A stretch of 64,000 nucleotides of DNA. Origin: Aporrectodea caliginosa. Its lineage: Eukaryota; Annelida; Clitellata; Crassiclitellata; Lumbricidae. Each line of letters starts with the position of its first letter. Position 1 is the first letter of the stretch. Positions 1 through 12,400 of the stretch are shown here, piece after piece. The notes below the pieces were generated by a model, which did not search any database, was not told the origin of the DNA, and worked only from the letters and a program-made list of their open reading frames with translations. A program made the position numbers and the translations under genes. Location of the stretch: assembly GCA_020284085.1 (NCBI GenBank), contig JACEVL010000157.1:877001-941000 (forward strand), read 5' to 3'.

Positions 1-194
1 AAACAGATAATTTTGACACTCTTGCCCCAACACTTAGGGCAAGAGTGGCATATACTGGGGCAAGTTTGACATGGAGGCATGACCAATGGTAGCTAGGCTG
101 TCTTAACTATTTATTTGACAGTTAACAACAGTAACGAAAAGTGTATTAAAACTGTCAGTCGTTTTTATAATCTTAAGCAAGAAAAAATGGTGCT

Positions 195-487
195 TAATGA
201 CAGTTATCACATTTAAATTGCTTGTCGCCGGGCTCAACATGGGTCCATTTTTCATGGCACCAGTACTTGCATGCTAAGCATTGAATCTAAGTTTCTTCGG
301 GTGGATCGCTGTAAAGCTCTCTGCAATAAATACAGTAGAAATTAGTGACACTCTCCGCTTTGTATTTCTTAATAGTACTCTTCTGTTGCTGGTTCTGCTT
401 CTGTTTCTTCTGCTGCTGGTTCTGCTTCTCTTTCTTCAGCTGCTGGTTCTTCTTCTGTTTCTGTTGCATCTGTTTCTGCTTCTGCAT
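195..487 (-). pseudogene. pogo-like transposase C-terminus (degenerate)
   Basis: Read on the minus strand, a Gln/Lys-rich linker (about 36 residues of Q, K and N) leads into a small Cys-rich module: FYCIYC, then after an in-frame stop, IQCLACKYWCHEKW and finally FKCDNCH and a stop. A charged Q/K linker followed by a Cys/His zinc-binding tail is typical of the C-terminal end of pogo/Tigger-type DDE transposases in invertebrates. The in-frame TAG makes it a dead copy. The plus-strand Leu/Phe-rich reading of the same CT-rich stretch is a shadow. The family assignment rests on the layout of the tail only, because no DDE core is visible. Confidence 0.45.
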
Positions 488-1089
488 TTGCTGCTGCTGC
501 TGGTGGTTCTGTTTTTCCTGCTTCTGGCTCCTCTACTTCTGGTTCTTACCATTCTCTTGCAGATTAAGTTTCTTCATGAGCGGTTTCTTAACATATTGCT
601 TCTTATCCTCTAGAATTATTTTGTAAGGCGTACTCGTTAGGACGCACGAGCTTTCCGCTTTGCGTTTGCTTCTCGTTCTGTGTGCGGATAAGGACGGATA
701 TCCAGCTCTGACACATTGGCTATTGGGGAAGGTGCTTTTGTCGTATTTGTGCAGCTCAGCATCGTTACCAGACTTGTAGCGAGGTACGGCTGGTTCGTTT
801 CATCATCATCGACAGGTTCTGCAATGAAGTTATATAATTTATTTTAAGATATTTAGTTTTAGTTTAAATATACGTGTATCCAGTAATAAGCATTGTTAAC
901 CTAGCAGAAAAATTGGAGGCAATGTGGTAAGTATAAGTTACATTAGTTAATTGTATAATTAATATAAATTAATATTTTTTATGTATCTCAGAGATCAGTG
1001 AATTACTTATAGATAGGCCTACCGGGAAATCCAGCTGAATGTGCGACTTCTGCAACCATAGTTGGCTGATTTGGCTCAGCCAAATGTTT

Positions 1090-1345
1090 GTTGGAATTCT
1101 CGGATGAACAGGTGAGTTCTACTTCGAATAGTGGCTGGTACTGTTCTGGAATACTGACAGGCTCGGATGAACAGGCAAGTTCCATATCGATCGCGGGGCT
1201 GGTTTGGCTCAGCTCCAAGTTTGTTGGAATTTTCAGATGAACAGATGAGTTCTACATCGATTAGGCCTAGTGGTTGGTATTGTTCTGGAATACTGACAGG
1301 CTCGGATGAGCAGGCAAGTTCCATAACGATTGCCGGCTGGTTTAA
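1090..1345. repeat. Two-copy tandem duplication, about 122 bp per unit
   Basis: Two adjacent units share TTGTTGGAAT...GATGAACAG...GAGTTCTAC...TGTTCTGGAATACTGACAGG...CAGGCAAGTTCCATA and differ by scattered substitutions. The second unit has a 6-bp gain (GGCCTA) after a TA near 1262. The open reading frames across it on both strands come from the duplication and match no family I recognise. Confidence 0.75.
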
Positions 1346-2803
1346 TTTACGTGTATCGGCCTGTTGTGACTGGTTGTGCAATAGAAAGCCTGTTGGTAAT
1401 TTTCGCAGATTTCAGTTATGCCATGATGGAGCACGTGGTAATGCTGCTATAAGATGCACGGAGATTGGCGGTCGATAACCTGGAGATCTCTTGCTGCGAC
1501 GCGAGTTCGTATTAGCCTTTTGCTTTCGGCTATGATTTCCCATCAGTATTTCAGCATTTGCAACCTCAGGTCGAATTCTGCGTCTAGGGCGTAGGCCCAA
1601 TCCTAATGTTGCTGTGGTCACATATGAAGTTCTGGCTTGAAGAGTAGCCTTTGCTGAACTTAGCCTGATAGGCTAAGACAAGTTTATTTGTTTTAGTGAA
1701 TGTGGTTGACTCATGCATGGAGCTTGCTAGAGCTTCTGGATGTGACATTGTGGTATCTCGTGACGCGGAGGCTTCTGTATGTTCTATAACGTCAATAATT
1801 ATGTAAGCTCCAATCTATACTGTTACTGCTTTCATGGACTGAATAGGCCTACAGTTTCAAATATTCTAAATTGTTTAAGTTTAAGGAACAATTAAATAAA
1901 TGTAAGAATATTATAATGGTAAATGTCAAAAGTGCAACTCTTGCCCCATGTTCAGAGGCAAAAGTGGCATGTCCTGGGGCAAAAGTGGCAGATAGTGTGC
2001 CACTTATGCCCCATAGCTATGCCTCGCCTTAGCGATTCTTTTCGTTATGAAAGGATTAAGATGCGACGTACGATAATGTTTCATTAAAAAGAAGCATATT
2101 TAAATCTTATAAATAGCACAATATAAACTGTGCCTTACCTTGTATTAGAAAGTAGTGGCTGATCAAAGATCGCCTTTAAAAAACTCAAATTGGGCGAAAA
2201 TCTTAAAAATTGAGAAAAAAATAGTTGCGATAGCTCTTCTGCAGAATATAGTTTTCCATCGTGTATCGCATCAAACCCGCTTATTAAAACGCAAGGTAAA
2301 GATTCTACACTGGTGGCCGTTTTCTAGCCAGTATGGGGTGCCACTCTTACCCACCATGCCTCTCCTGCCCCGGTCTCCCCTACAGGGTGCGTAATGTTAG
2401 GTAAGTTTATAGACCCGGTGTTTGTGGTATAGAGTAGGCCCTATAGACTCTACAGAAGATCATCGGTGATATTTCAGATAGATTAAAATATTTGTTTCTT
2501 TCATAATTAAATTTTATTTATATTATTAAACTATTATTTTGCTCATTAATACTCGTATATTGCGAGTGTTCAATAAGTTTGTAATATTAGCCTATTACCC
2601 GGGTAATCGTGGTATAGTAAAGAAATGGGTGATAATTATTTTCATTATTTAGGCCTATTTGTATTAATAAATGACTATTTTGAATAGTAAGCCATATAAT
2701 ACTCGTAAGCTTGTATTGTGGGTGTAAATGAAAAAGCTTCAAGAAATTTACTGTGAGCTGAAATCCTGTGAAGCGGATAAACCACATAAGACATCTGTGG
2801 ATT

Positions 2804-3195
2804 ATTGCAATATTGTTTATTGCAATATTGTCTATTGCAATATTGTTTATTGCAATATTGTCTATTGCAATATTGTTTATTGCAATATTGTCTATTGCAA
2901 TATTGTTTATTGCAATATTGTCTATTGCAATATTGTTTATTGCAATATTGTCTATTGCAATATTGTTTATTGCAATATTGTCTATTGCAATATTGTTTAT
3001 TGCAATATTGTCTATTGCAATATTGTTTATTGCAATATTGTCTATTGCAATATTGTTTATTGCAATATTGTCTATTGCAATATTGTTTATTGCAATATTG
3101 TCTATTGCAATATTGTTTATTGCAATATTGTCTATTGCAATATTGTTTATTGCAATATTGTGTTTTGCAATATTGATATTGCAATATTGTTATAT
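2804..3195. repeat. Palindromic 15/30-bp tandem array (TATTGCAATATTGTY)n
   Basis: About 24 head-to-tail 15-bp units of TATTGCAATATTGT followed by T or C. The last base alternates T, C, T, C with no break across nearly the whole array, so the unit that was amplified is a 30-bp dimer. Each unit holds two overlapping palindromes, ATTGCAAT and CAATATTG. The array decays at its right end (TGTTTTGCAATATTGATATTG). Because 15 is a multiple of 3 and the motif has few stops, long meaningless reading frames cross it on both strands. Confidence 0.95.
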
Positions 3196-4080
3196 TGACT
3201 GACAATGGCTGGTTGATCAACTGTTCCATCCGTCAGTCAATCAGCAGGTGGTCTATTGGGTAGGGCGCTGATTGTGCGTTAGAGCCTTGTGAGAAGATTA
3301 AAAGTAATGATAGGCTACTGAGCAAGATGTTTGTCTCGTGCCTCACGTTTAGTTTGTACAGCATTGCTTTTTGTTGTATGTTTTATTGTATTGAAATACG
3401 TTGTAGTGTATAGCAATGTATTGTATTGCAATGTAGTGTATTGTATTGTACCGCATTAGAGTGCAATACGGAATAGAGTATTGAGATAGGCTATTCTATA
3501 GAACAATAGGCTATATAGGCCTATATGGTGTTAAATTTCAGTAAGAAGAATGTAACGGTAAATGCCAACGTAAATCTTCGAAATTTCTCGACGCCACACA
3601 AAACCCGCTTCAGAAAGACCAGCTTAATCACCGGCGCTATATCATATCAAGTCTGCAATAGCCGCCAATTAAGAATCCGGGGAGGTCTGTAAGTAAAAAG
3701 GATTGGTTACTTGAGCTTGTAGCCTACTCGGCCAAGCGTGTAGATGTTGAAGTGGCGAAACAACATACATAGTGTTAGATTGGTCCGCTTAGTTCAATCG
3801 CAGGGTTGCTTGTTCCATTGTTGTTCTGTTGTAGGCCTAGCCTATCGTATTTTTGCACTCCAGGCCAACTGAACTGACCTGTGTCGTGATGTATCAGCTG
3901 TCTTGAGTCGTGACAAAAGTAATGTAATGAATTTGATGTACACAAGTGCATTCTTTCGTCACAACTTGCCTTGACTATTGCCTATTCTGGCATCTGGACA
4001 GCTGGCCTGTCTTCAATGTATTCTCCGCTCTACAGCGCGACTTACAGGCCGACTACCCAAATTCAGTCATGTGTCAACTA
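3196..4080. other. No gene recognised
   Basis: Unique-looking AT-rich DNA with a TTGTATTG-rich low-complexity patch at about 3360-3480. Several TAGGCTA, TAGCCTA and TAGGCCTA palindromes are present (for example 3311, 3516 and 3832). No domain or splice-consistent exon is seen. Confidence 0.5.
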
Positions 4081-4494
4081 AGGGGGGTCCATTAATTATG
4101 TCAACAAAATAGGGGAGGGGGTTTGGAAAAAGTTTGACAGTTGTTGACAAGGGGGGGAGGTTCGGCACAAGTTGACGTCAACAAATTTTTTACAATGAAT
4201 CAACACAGCTTAAACATTAAGTAATGCTAAAAATGTATAAAGTGCTTAATTTTTAATACTACTAAAAGCTGGTAATAAACTAAACTCATATATTTTGAAA
4301 TTCAGATTGAATTTTTTAGTGTAAATAAATCTTACAGTGATTCTACCACATGTATTAGCCATTGTGTTTCTTTTTTGTAGAAGGTTCTGGGATTGTTGAC
4401 ATTTTTTAGAGGGGTCCTTCAATGTTTGACAGTTGTTGACAGGGGGAAGGGGTCAAAAACTGCCTAAAATTTGTTGAGGTAATGGATGACCCCT
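4081..4494. mobile_element. Non-autonomous DNA transposon with TA target duplication
   Basis: The left end AGGGGGGTCCATTA-ATTATGTCAACAAAA and the reverse complement of the right end AGGGGTCATCCATTA-CCTCAACAAATT form imperfect terminal inverted repeats of about 28 bp. Inside, TTTGACAGTTGTTGACA recurs near both ends in the same orientation. The element is bounded by TA on both sides (4079-4080 and 4495-4496). It has no coding capacity. A TA duplication fits Tc1/mariner-like or IS630-like machinery, but the superfamily is not settled by the sequence. Confidence 0.75.
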
Positions 4495-4497
4495 TAC

Positions 4498-4690
4498 ATG
4501 CTGGTGGTTCTGCGCTGGCTCCCTGTCCGTCAGCGTACGGAGTACAGGGTCACCTCCTTGGTATGGCGATGCCAGCTAGGCCTCGCTCGCTGACCAACTT
4601 GACCTATGTCGGCCTGTTTCGGGTACTCGGAGTACTCTAGCGAGGAAGGGGTGCTCTCAGTCCGATTTGCCCGTACCTCTATCATAGGCC
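4498..4690 (+). pseudogene. LINE reverse-transcriptase C-terminal fragment
   Basis: The plus strand encodes VLRWLPVRQRTEYRVTSLVW followed by decayed sequence ending near LSVRFARTSI. This matches the post-RT motif of CR1/L2/Jockey-type LINEs (LHWLPVRQRI-FK---LVYK). It is 5'-truncated and abuts the right end of the MITE at 4494. Stops and indels show it is dead. Confidence 0.6.
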
Positions 4691-4704
4691 CAGCTAACAC
4701 AGTT

Positions 4705-4969
4705 TTGCCTGGTTTATGAACAAAGTTGGTTATGAAATCATAAACAAAGAGCTTAATTTCTGGCGCACACGCCTGGCCTTCGTTGCCTCGGCTACATGAG
4801 GTTTATGGCTACGGATTGTACCAACATAAGTCATTTGATCTGCAAGTAGCTGCTCCGCAAGATCAACAGATGAAAAAAAGATATCTGCCACAACGTTCAT
4901 GCCACTGTGCACAGTGGTTAAATTCAACGGGTCTTGCCGGGTCTGAGATCCGGCAACTACAACTTTCAA
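4705..4969 (-). pseudogene. piggyBac-like transposase fragment
   Basis: Minus-strand residues MNVVADIFFSSVDLAEQLLA followed by DQMTYVGTIRSHKPHV match the piggyBac DDD-transposase block around the conserved D-(N)-FFTS-x-LAE-LL-x-(K/R)-x-T-x-VGT-(L/M)-R. The preceding and following domains are missing, so it is an isolated fragment. No TTAA-flanked ends were found. Confidence 0.7.
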
Positions 4970-5099
4970 ACACCTCCGAAAAGCGTTTTGTTAATTAATT
5001 TTACGTTCTGCTATTTGTGTTGCCTTTATTACGTGGCCTCTTTGTTGTCATCCATTAGATAAATTTAGTAAAGGTTTTATATAGCGCCATTCAAGTAGG

Positions 5100-7380
5100 C
5101 CTAGTTGGATAAAAAGTTTGACTTTAATTTATAGACAATCAGCCCCTTGTCTTAGAAATTATTTTCTTTTGAATAAGTGCAATACATTACAACGCAGTGA
5201 AAAATAAATCGATGCGATACACAATTGTTGACTTCTATAGCGCCGTGTTCATAAGTAAAAGATAGGCTATTAATCGATGGCAATCGAGCGTTTGCTGATA
5301 GCGCGGAAGACAGAGAGAGACAGACAGACACCGAGACAAGCTTAGAAACAGAGAAAGAGACAAGTAGGCGGACTAAAGAAGAAAGGTACGTTCTTCGAAC
5401 GCCAAGTAGGCCTAGACCTACGGTCAAGGCATTAGATGTAGGGCATAATATGCGTGGCCTGGCTGTTTTCGTCGATTTGATTCATCTATAGGCCTAATCA
5501 GATAACAGTTGACAAATTTAGAAGCGTAGGCGTTTGTATCCCCTAAGATATGAAATTTTATTAAATGTAAAATGTACACTTTATTATAGGCTATGGTGAC
5601 CCTACGGCCTCGATCCTTCTAATTTTTTAGAGAATTGATCTTGTGAGATCCTTTCATTCTACCGTCGCCCGTTTGAATGGGCGCCAGGAACCCGTGTAGG
5701 CCTACGTAGCCTACCAGTGTGATTATCGTTAACGATAACGATAACGAAAGTGTTCAGTCCCAAGCCTGTATATAAAGGAGGGGGGCGACGTTAATCATAT
5801 TTTTATGAAACAGCGTCGCTAAACACTAATAGAGCACTTCATCGAATGCCCTGAAAATTAAATATGTGAAACAGTAGCGGCGCCAGGATTTCAGGTTTGG
5901 GGGGCTAAAGCCTCAATTCCAAAAATAAAAATAGGAAGTCAGGGGTGTAGACGAGCCGGAGCGGTCCGGAGCGGCGTTCCGGTACTTTTTATTTAGCCGG
6001 AGCCAGTTTTTAATTTTAGACGTGTCTTTGGTGGGAAAGTTGGAGCGGCGTTCCGGTACTTATTATTTGCCGGAGCCAGTGTTTAATCTAGACGTCTCTT
6101 ATAGTGGGAAAGTTCCCCCTAGGATCGAGTAACTCCCACGCAAGACATATAATTTCGTAGAGAAAGTGTGAAATGTACTAAAAAATTTTGTTGGAAAACT
6201 GTCGTTACTACCCCCCTAAAATAAAAAATCATTAACTATAACTAAAACTATAACTTACTACCTGTAAGGAAAATCACACTTTTTGGGAAAATACTCGTTA
6301 CTACCCCCCCTTCCGGTCATCAACTTTCAAATGGCCTGGAGCGCTCCGGTACTTAGCAAATTTACGTCTACACCACTGCCCCCTCATCTCTGGCATTGGC
6401 AGTGATTTAATCACTTTTGTTTGGGGGCTGAGTCGCTAAACGCTGATAAGAGAGCTTCATCGAATGCGCTGAAGCCCCATGCTGGCTATGCCGCCCCTGA
6501 TCTGAAATATCGCCGATCAGGAGGCGAACCGCGATCCGCACGCGTTCTCACACAGAGGCCACGTACGGAACACACTCCGACACAGCCTACGCTCTAAACA
6601 ATGTAGCCAACTGGGCCAGTTTTACTGTTTGTTATTAAGATAGGCCTTATAAGAGATACGCAAACAGACCGGAAATGAGAAAGACAGAGAGGCGGAAAGA
6701 GAGTACTTAAAAGAAGGGCAGAGTAGGCCTATGCACTAAAACAAACAGACAGACAGACGGATAAACAGACAGGCGACAGGCAGAAGGTACACAGACAGGC
6801 AGAAAGCAGACCGACAACAGACAGACGTATCTGTCTGTCTGTTGAATTAGGCTGAAGTGCATTCGTTAATTATAAGTGTTCTATTAAGTATTAAGGTATG
6901 ACATTGTAGACCATACTCTAAATCTTAATTAGACCTTTTAACAAGTGGATTTCTACAAGAGCAAAGATTTCTACGGTTGATCGCCGTCTTCACCTGGACG
7001 TTTTATGACGTTACTTAACTCTGAACGCAAAGAAGCGTGAATTTCGCCCTCTCAACCAAATCAGGGTCCCTAAGCCGCACTGACATCGACCTCACCGTTC
7101 CGCACGGGCAAGCATCGAGACACTGATTTTTCAAGCCCACTGTTCAACATGAGCATGAACTTCTGTATGAGCATGGACTTCTGTACTAGTAGTGATGTTC
7201 TAGTTTTTACTGTTTCTATACACTGTCATTATTTTGTAAAGTATGGGCATTTGTCTTGGGCTAAAAAATATTAGGCCTACTTAGGGCCTACTAACTTATT
7301 CACACTCCGATATTAATTGCAAAACGGTTTGTGATGAAATCGAAAGGGCAGTCTTCAGTCTTAAGGCACGAATTTGGAAG
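5100..7380. other. Unassigned DNA with short repeats
   Basis: No gene is recognised. It contains a roughly 80-bp tandem duplication at about 5960-6120 (GGAGCGGCGTTCCGGTACTT units), a GACA/CAGA-rich microsatellite at about 6660-6840, and the simple motif CGTTAACGATAACGATAACG at 5728. TAGGCCTA is dense here (5096, 5407, 5489, 5697, 6724, 7272). Confidence 0.5.
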
Positions 7381-7394
7381 TGCGTGATTGCCTA

Positions 7395-7770
7395 TTGCTG
7401 GACTGTCTACCGGGAGGGCAGAGGTTCAAAGTTTCAAACCCTAGCTGAAGCCGATATTTGTGGCAACAAAAAAGTCCTATATAAATGCTCGGACAGCACA
7501 ATTAATGGCTCGACCAATGATACCCACAGAGTGGAAGGGAGGAGTGACCTAAGTTCGGTCCACAGTAGGTAACTTCTCCTTATGGATGATTCTCAAACGG
7601 ATATGAGTGAACTCGTGTGAAGTATCCTACTCCGAGATAATAAATCGTTTTGGCAAATGCCTAATACCACAAAACAGAGCATGATTATGACGAATATGCA
7701 TACAACTGGATTTGACATTGACCGCCTTACGAAGTTCAGAAGTGCAAGCATAACCGTACAACAGAAAATC
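7395..7770. repeat. Direct repeat, left copy (about 375 bp)
   Basis: Nearly identical to 8101-8485 in the same orientation, with only small indels and substitutions. Both start near TGCTGGACTGTCTACC and run through GCCTTACGAAGTTCAGAAGT. No domain is encoded. The high identity implies a recent local duplication or two copies of one repeat family. Confidence 0.85.
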
Positions 7771-7929
7771 AATGGGGGCTAACCAACTGCCTGTAAAGGC
7801 CTTGCTCAAGGCCCTTACACAGCAACCATCTCGGATGAGGCTCTAACTGACGATTGTCAAATGAAGAGCAGCTTCAATTAAACGGTGGCCCAGGTCAACC
7901 CGGCAGGCTGGCATCTTTGCTGACTTTAT

Positions 7930-8095
7930 GAAAGTAATTTGTAATTGAAACTTCATTCAGGGTACAAATTACAGCAATATTGGATTGAAATACAATTACA
8001 ATTACTGGACTTAAAATGTTAATTCAATTACAATTACAGAACATGTAATTCAATTACGTAATTCAATTACGGGGTATTTCAATTACTGAACAACA
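7930..8095. repeat. AATTACAATTAC-rich hAT-like MITE fragment
   Basis: Dense GTAATT and AATTAC motifs resemble the interior of the complete elements at 60095-61043 and 26801-26958. Clear terminal sequences are absent, so this is called a fragment. It ends close to ACAACACTG, a hAT-type terminus. Confidence 0.45.
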
Positions 8096-8100
8096 CTGCG

Positions 8101-8485
8101 TGCTGGACTGTCTACCAAGAGGGCAGAGGTTCAAAGTTTCAAACCCTAGCTGAAGCCGATATTTGTGGCAACAAAACAGTCCTATATAAATGCTCGGACA
8201 GCACAATTAAGCACAATGGCTCGACCAATTTGATACCCACAGAGTGGAAGGGAGGAGTGACCTAAGTTCGGGTCCACAGTAGGTAACTTCTCCTTATGGA
8301 TGATTCTCAAACGGATATGAGTGAACTCGTGTGAAGTATCCTACTCCGAGATAATAAATCGTTTTGGCAAATGCCTAATACCACAAAACAGAGCATATGA
8401 TTTATGACGAATATGCATTTGACTGGATTTGACATTGACCGCCTTACGAAGTTCAGAAGTGCAAGCACCGTACAACAGAAAATCT
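8101..8485. repeat. Direct repeat, right copy (about 385 bp)
   Basis: Second copy of the segment at 7395-7770. It carries a few short additions (for example GCACAATTAAGCACAATGG in place of GCACAATTAATGG). An AATTAC/GTAATT-rich stretch lies between the two copies (7930-8095). Confidence 0.85.
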
Positions 8486-8489
8486 TAGC

Positions 8490-9421
8490 TAATTGCGCAG
8501 TGATCGCTTATTGCAGGCCGTTCATCGTCAATTTCAGCGTCAACGTCGGATTGTTCAGAATTACATTCATCGCCGTCTATAACTTCTAACTCATCAATAC
8601 ACCTAAATCTAACTCTAAATCGTCTTCATCACTGTCTTTAATCGTTAAAAATTTCCTTCAAAACGTCTTCACCAGTCATACGTCTTATTACGCCATTTTT
8701 ACCTTAAACATTCGACAATTATACATTGCTAAATGTGGTCATTTTGAAGGGTCTGTGAAAAATTTCCATTAGACAAATATTTGTTGACAAGACGAATAAT
8801 GTTCAGACCAACTGTAATATACGGTTATATCACCCCCCGCAGCATACTGGGCCTGACTATAAGCTACAGGTTGTATCCCCGTCGCGGCGACGGGATTGCA
8901 GTACAGCAGATGGGTTTGGTAACCCGTCAGTGCGACCGGGTCCAGTAAAACGAAAGGGTTAAGTCCCCAGACTTTTTTTGGCAAAACTACATCTTAAATG
9001 GTGCATTTTTTAGCATACAAACAGTGAAATTAGGCTCATTAAATCTTAATTTTGATCTTCAGTATAAGTCACGAACACCTCACGTTGGGAGGCCAGAAAT
9101 GGCCCACGGGCCGGCGTTTTGACACCTCTGCTCTAACTCATACTTCTGCATGAGACTGAGCACTCAGTCAATCAGCTACCATGAAGACTCAATCTGAGAG
9201 GTTTTGTTATGACACGAATTTGGATATAACATGGTTATGGACATCAAATTCAGCTTTAGAAAACAACTTCACTACAACACAGTTTTATTATAAGGCAATC
9301 TTTAAAATGTCTCCAGAAAGACAGCACCCTATAATGTGTTTCTAGTAGGCCTACAAAAATGTTCCACTCCATTTCCTGTTCTGGACAATAATTTCCTACA
9401 TCAAACGGTCCTTTCACCCGA
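8490..9421. other. utp11 3' flank
   Basis: No gene is recognised between the direct repeat and the utp11 stop codon. Minus-strand AATAAA at 9284-9289, about 135 nt past the utp11 stop, is a plausible polyadenylation signal. The rest shows no coding or repeat signal I can name. Confidence 0.5.
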
Positions 9422-12400
9422 TCACCTCTTTCGCTCTGACACCCAGCGGTAAACGGCAGCAGATGTTTTGGTCTCGTCTGCAACTTTCTTCTTCTTTGCT
9501 TTCTTATCCTGAAATGAGTGACAAAAGATGCTAAAAGTGAAAGATGTGCAAATGTAAATGTTCTTCTATACCGACCGAATGGCCTCGAACCTGTTCATTT
9601 TTCAATGAGTTCATCAAGCGAGAGCCTTCACCACCGCTGCTCGTTTTAATGTGCACCATGCCATATTTTAAAGTCCCCATGTATAGACCATGCTAGGCAT
9701 TGCTAGCAAAAGATTTAAATCTCTACAACAAACCACCATCTGTCGAACCAAATCTTCCAATTTTAAAGCCTACTGGCATCAGTCAGCCAAATTAGTTATT
9801 CCTAGCATTACGTGGCTTTAAGGAGGCATTCAATAGTTGATGATGGTGTCCACAGTTATGCACAGTTAAGACCTATGTTCATGCACATGATATGCCAGGA
9901 ATCTAGAGAAGAGAGAAAGAGAAGAGATCAAATGGGAAGTAGTTGGGTGTTTCCAGTTTTTTATTCTTATAAATCTTATGTAATGACTTCTGTAGTGCCA
10001 TTAACATAGTGCATCAAGTATCAATCAACAGAGTCATAATAATCTATTAGAAGTGCCACTCGATCGAAATTTAGTAAGTCAGAGAAACCAAAAGTCAAGC
10101 TATGGAGGTCAGGCAAGCTGAAACAAGAGTTTTAAGCTGAACAGATGAGTTTAGCCTGAAACAGATGAGTTTAGCCTGAAACAGATGAGTTTTAAGCTGA
10201 AACAGATAAGTTTAGCCTGAAACAGATGAATTTTAAGCTGAAACAGATGAGTTTAGCCTGAAACAGATGAGTTTTAAGCTGAAACAGATAAGTTTAGCCT
10301 GAAACAGATGAATTTTAAGCTGAAACAGATGAGTTTAGCCTGAAACAGATGAGTTTTAAGCTGAAACAGATAAGTTTAGCCTGAAACAGATGAGTTTTAG
10401 CCTGAAACAGATGAGTTTTAAGATGAAATGGATGACTTTCAAGTTAAGTTCTAAATGACATTAAAGAACGAACAGAATGCAGAAACTTATCAGTGAATTC
10501 CAAAGCTTTGGACTAGCTATCAAAAAACGCCCAAGAGCCTAACAGTGTTTTAGTGCAAGGCACAAGGTGAAACATCCATTGAACAAGTGCAATGTCTGCT
10601 GGTATAAGGGGCAAGTAAACAACAGATACATTGGCTGATGAAAATGTAATGTTTTGTGAACTATAAGATTGATTTTAAAACTTAATTTGCATAAAGTGAC
10701 CATTATGATAATCATACACAAACCACTGTGTAAACTGACTCACCAGTAGAGCTGACTTCACAATCATCTTTTGTTCAATGATTTCTAACTCCTGCTCTCT
10801 TTCGATTCGCTTTTTCAGCTGTTCGTAGAGCTTCTTTCGTTCCAGATGAATTTCCTAAAAGCAATAAAATGCACAGAGCAAAGATAATACAACGATAGAA
10901 ACGTTTAATTAACCTAAACTTATGAATTATTTAAAAAGCATCTGAGCAACAATGCACAGAAATAAACTTTCCACACAAAACCAATCTTCTCCAGTTTCTT
11001 CTGGGTCTGAAGAGGGGAGTGGTACCCTCCAGTCCGAAAAGTGGGGGTTTGTAAAATTACAACAATGCACTCTACAGATGCTTGCCCACAGCATAATGTT
11101 ATAAATCTTCTTATAATACTACCAATAATAGTAATAATATTTCCAGTGCTATAATATCATAGCATGTTCACTGATATTGCTGAGAACAATTTCAGCTCCC
11201 CCAAAAAAGGCAAGCTTATAGAAACGGGGACTCAACTTTTCGAATCGGGGAATCACCTTTTCCGATACGCAGCGTTGTCATTGGCCGCAACAAAAAGCGG
11301 GTGCGCTGCCTGATTAAACTTCTACGCAGGCTAATGTCGTAAAATGAGCAACGCGGACTATATATTTGTAGAGGTAACTGCCTTCGTAAGACGCATTATA
11401 GGATACTAGATGGATATAGTAAAAACTTTGTTTTTACGGGCTGTATTTTATTATTATTACTATTACATCATATACAAACAAAAACAATGAAATAATAACA
11501 AAAACTTTGTCAAATGGCTGCAAGAATAGAGCGGCATCTCTTACCGCAAGAGTTCTGTCATCAATGCCTGCCCCGAGATCGTTTTCACGTAGTTGGTCAA
11601 CAGTAAGCCTTCCAAATGGAGAATCAACCAGATCTGGATGTGTATTGAAATACTTCTCTGCATCAAAGTCCTCCACTAAACATAAAATTTAAACTATAAC
11701 TATTAATATGCAATGTAAAAATCAATCTTTATGGAACAAAATACATCAGGAACTGCTACAACTTGGATCCCTGACTCCCACCATGCTTCCCCTGCTATTA
11801 CCTGCCGTACATGCTCAAATTCGTACATACTGTGCTCGGTGCAGACACTCACTGTGTGTAATTTTTGATATTTAGTTAACTAGTTAAGCTCTACAATTTT
11901 TGGTACCCTTATGCATAACCTGCTGCTACGTTTCCCATGTGCATGGGTAACCCTGTTAGCGGGACCCTGGTCCCTTAAGGGTTTCTCACCCTTTGCTTTT
12001 TGTTGGCGATTCTGTAATATATTTGTGATGTTAATTGTGATGTTGCCTACTTGAAGGAATAAAATTTATGGTTATGGTTATGGTTAAATACATAACAGCT
12101 TAAAACTTTAACAAATGGCTGCATTGGTTTCCCAGTCACTCGAAGGGTCACCTGTGGCGGGGCCCACACACACACGAGGAGCTCAGACAACAGATTCCTA
12201 TCCAAAGTTGACAGCATTGTGATTAGAGTTTCCGGACCAAGTTGCAATACAAGTGTGGAGCGACAACAGACATATAATACCTACGCAATCTTCAAACAAT
12301 ACAAGCGCTTTTCTGGACTAGTGCCATGCTCTAAACAATAGATGTTTGTCTCTTATCTCACCTAATAACTCTAAACTGTACTCTTATAACAGTCTCCATC

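Larger units (their letters stand above)
1..2400. other. Transposon debris with repeated CTTGCCCC motif
   Basis: No host gene is seen here. Short sequences with the core TCTTGCCCC or its complement GGGGCAA-GTGGCA recur near 20-65 and 1935-2010, with a relative near 2340-2375. They flank the transposase-like tail at 195-487, so they may be terminal or subterminal repeats of one decayed element. Exact ends are not resolved. Confidence 0.35.

Noticed and set aside
281..626. Leu/Phe/Cys-rich plus-strand reading frames
   Set aside because: They translate a CT-rich low-complexity stretch. The opposite strand carries a recognisable transposase tail, so these are shadows.
2804..3195. CRISPR-like array
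   Set aside because: Units are contiguous with no unique spacers, and the DNA is eukaryotic.
2675..3229. Long reading frames of (QYCNRQYCNK)n and similar on both strands
   Set aside because: Created by the 15-bp tandem array. Frames are open on both strands because the unit length is a multiple of three and the motif has few stops.
12096..12247. Minus-strand frame LGPETLITMLSTLDRNLLSE as a coding exon
   Set aside because: It looks protein-like but has no partner exon, lies in a utp11 intron beside a LINE 3' end, and matches no family I can name.
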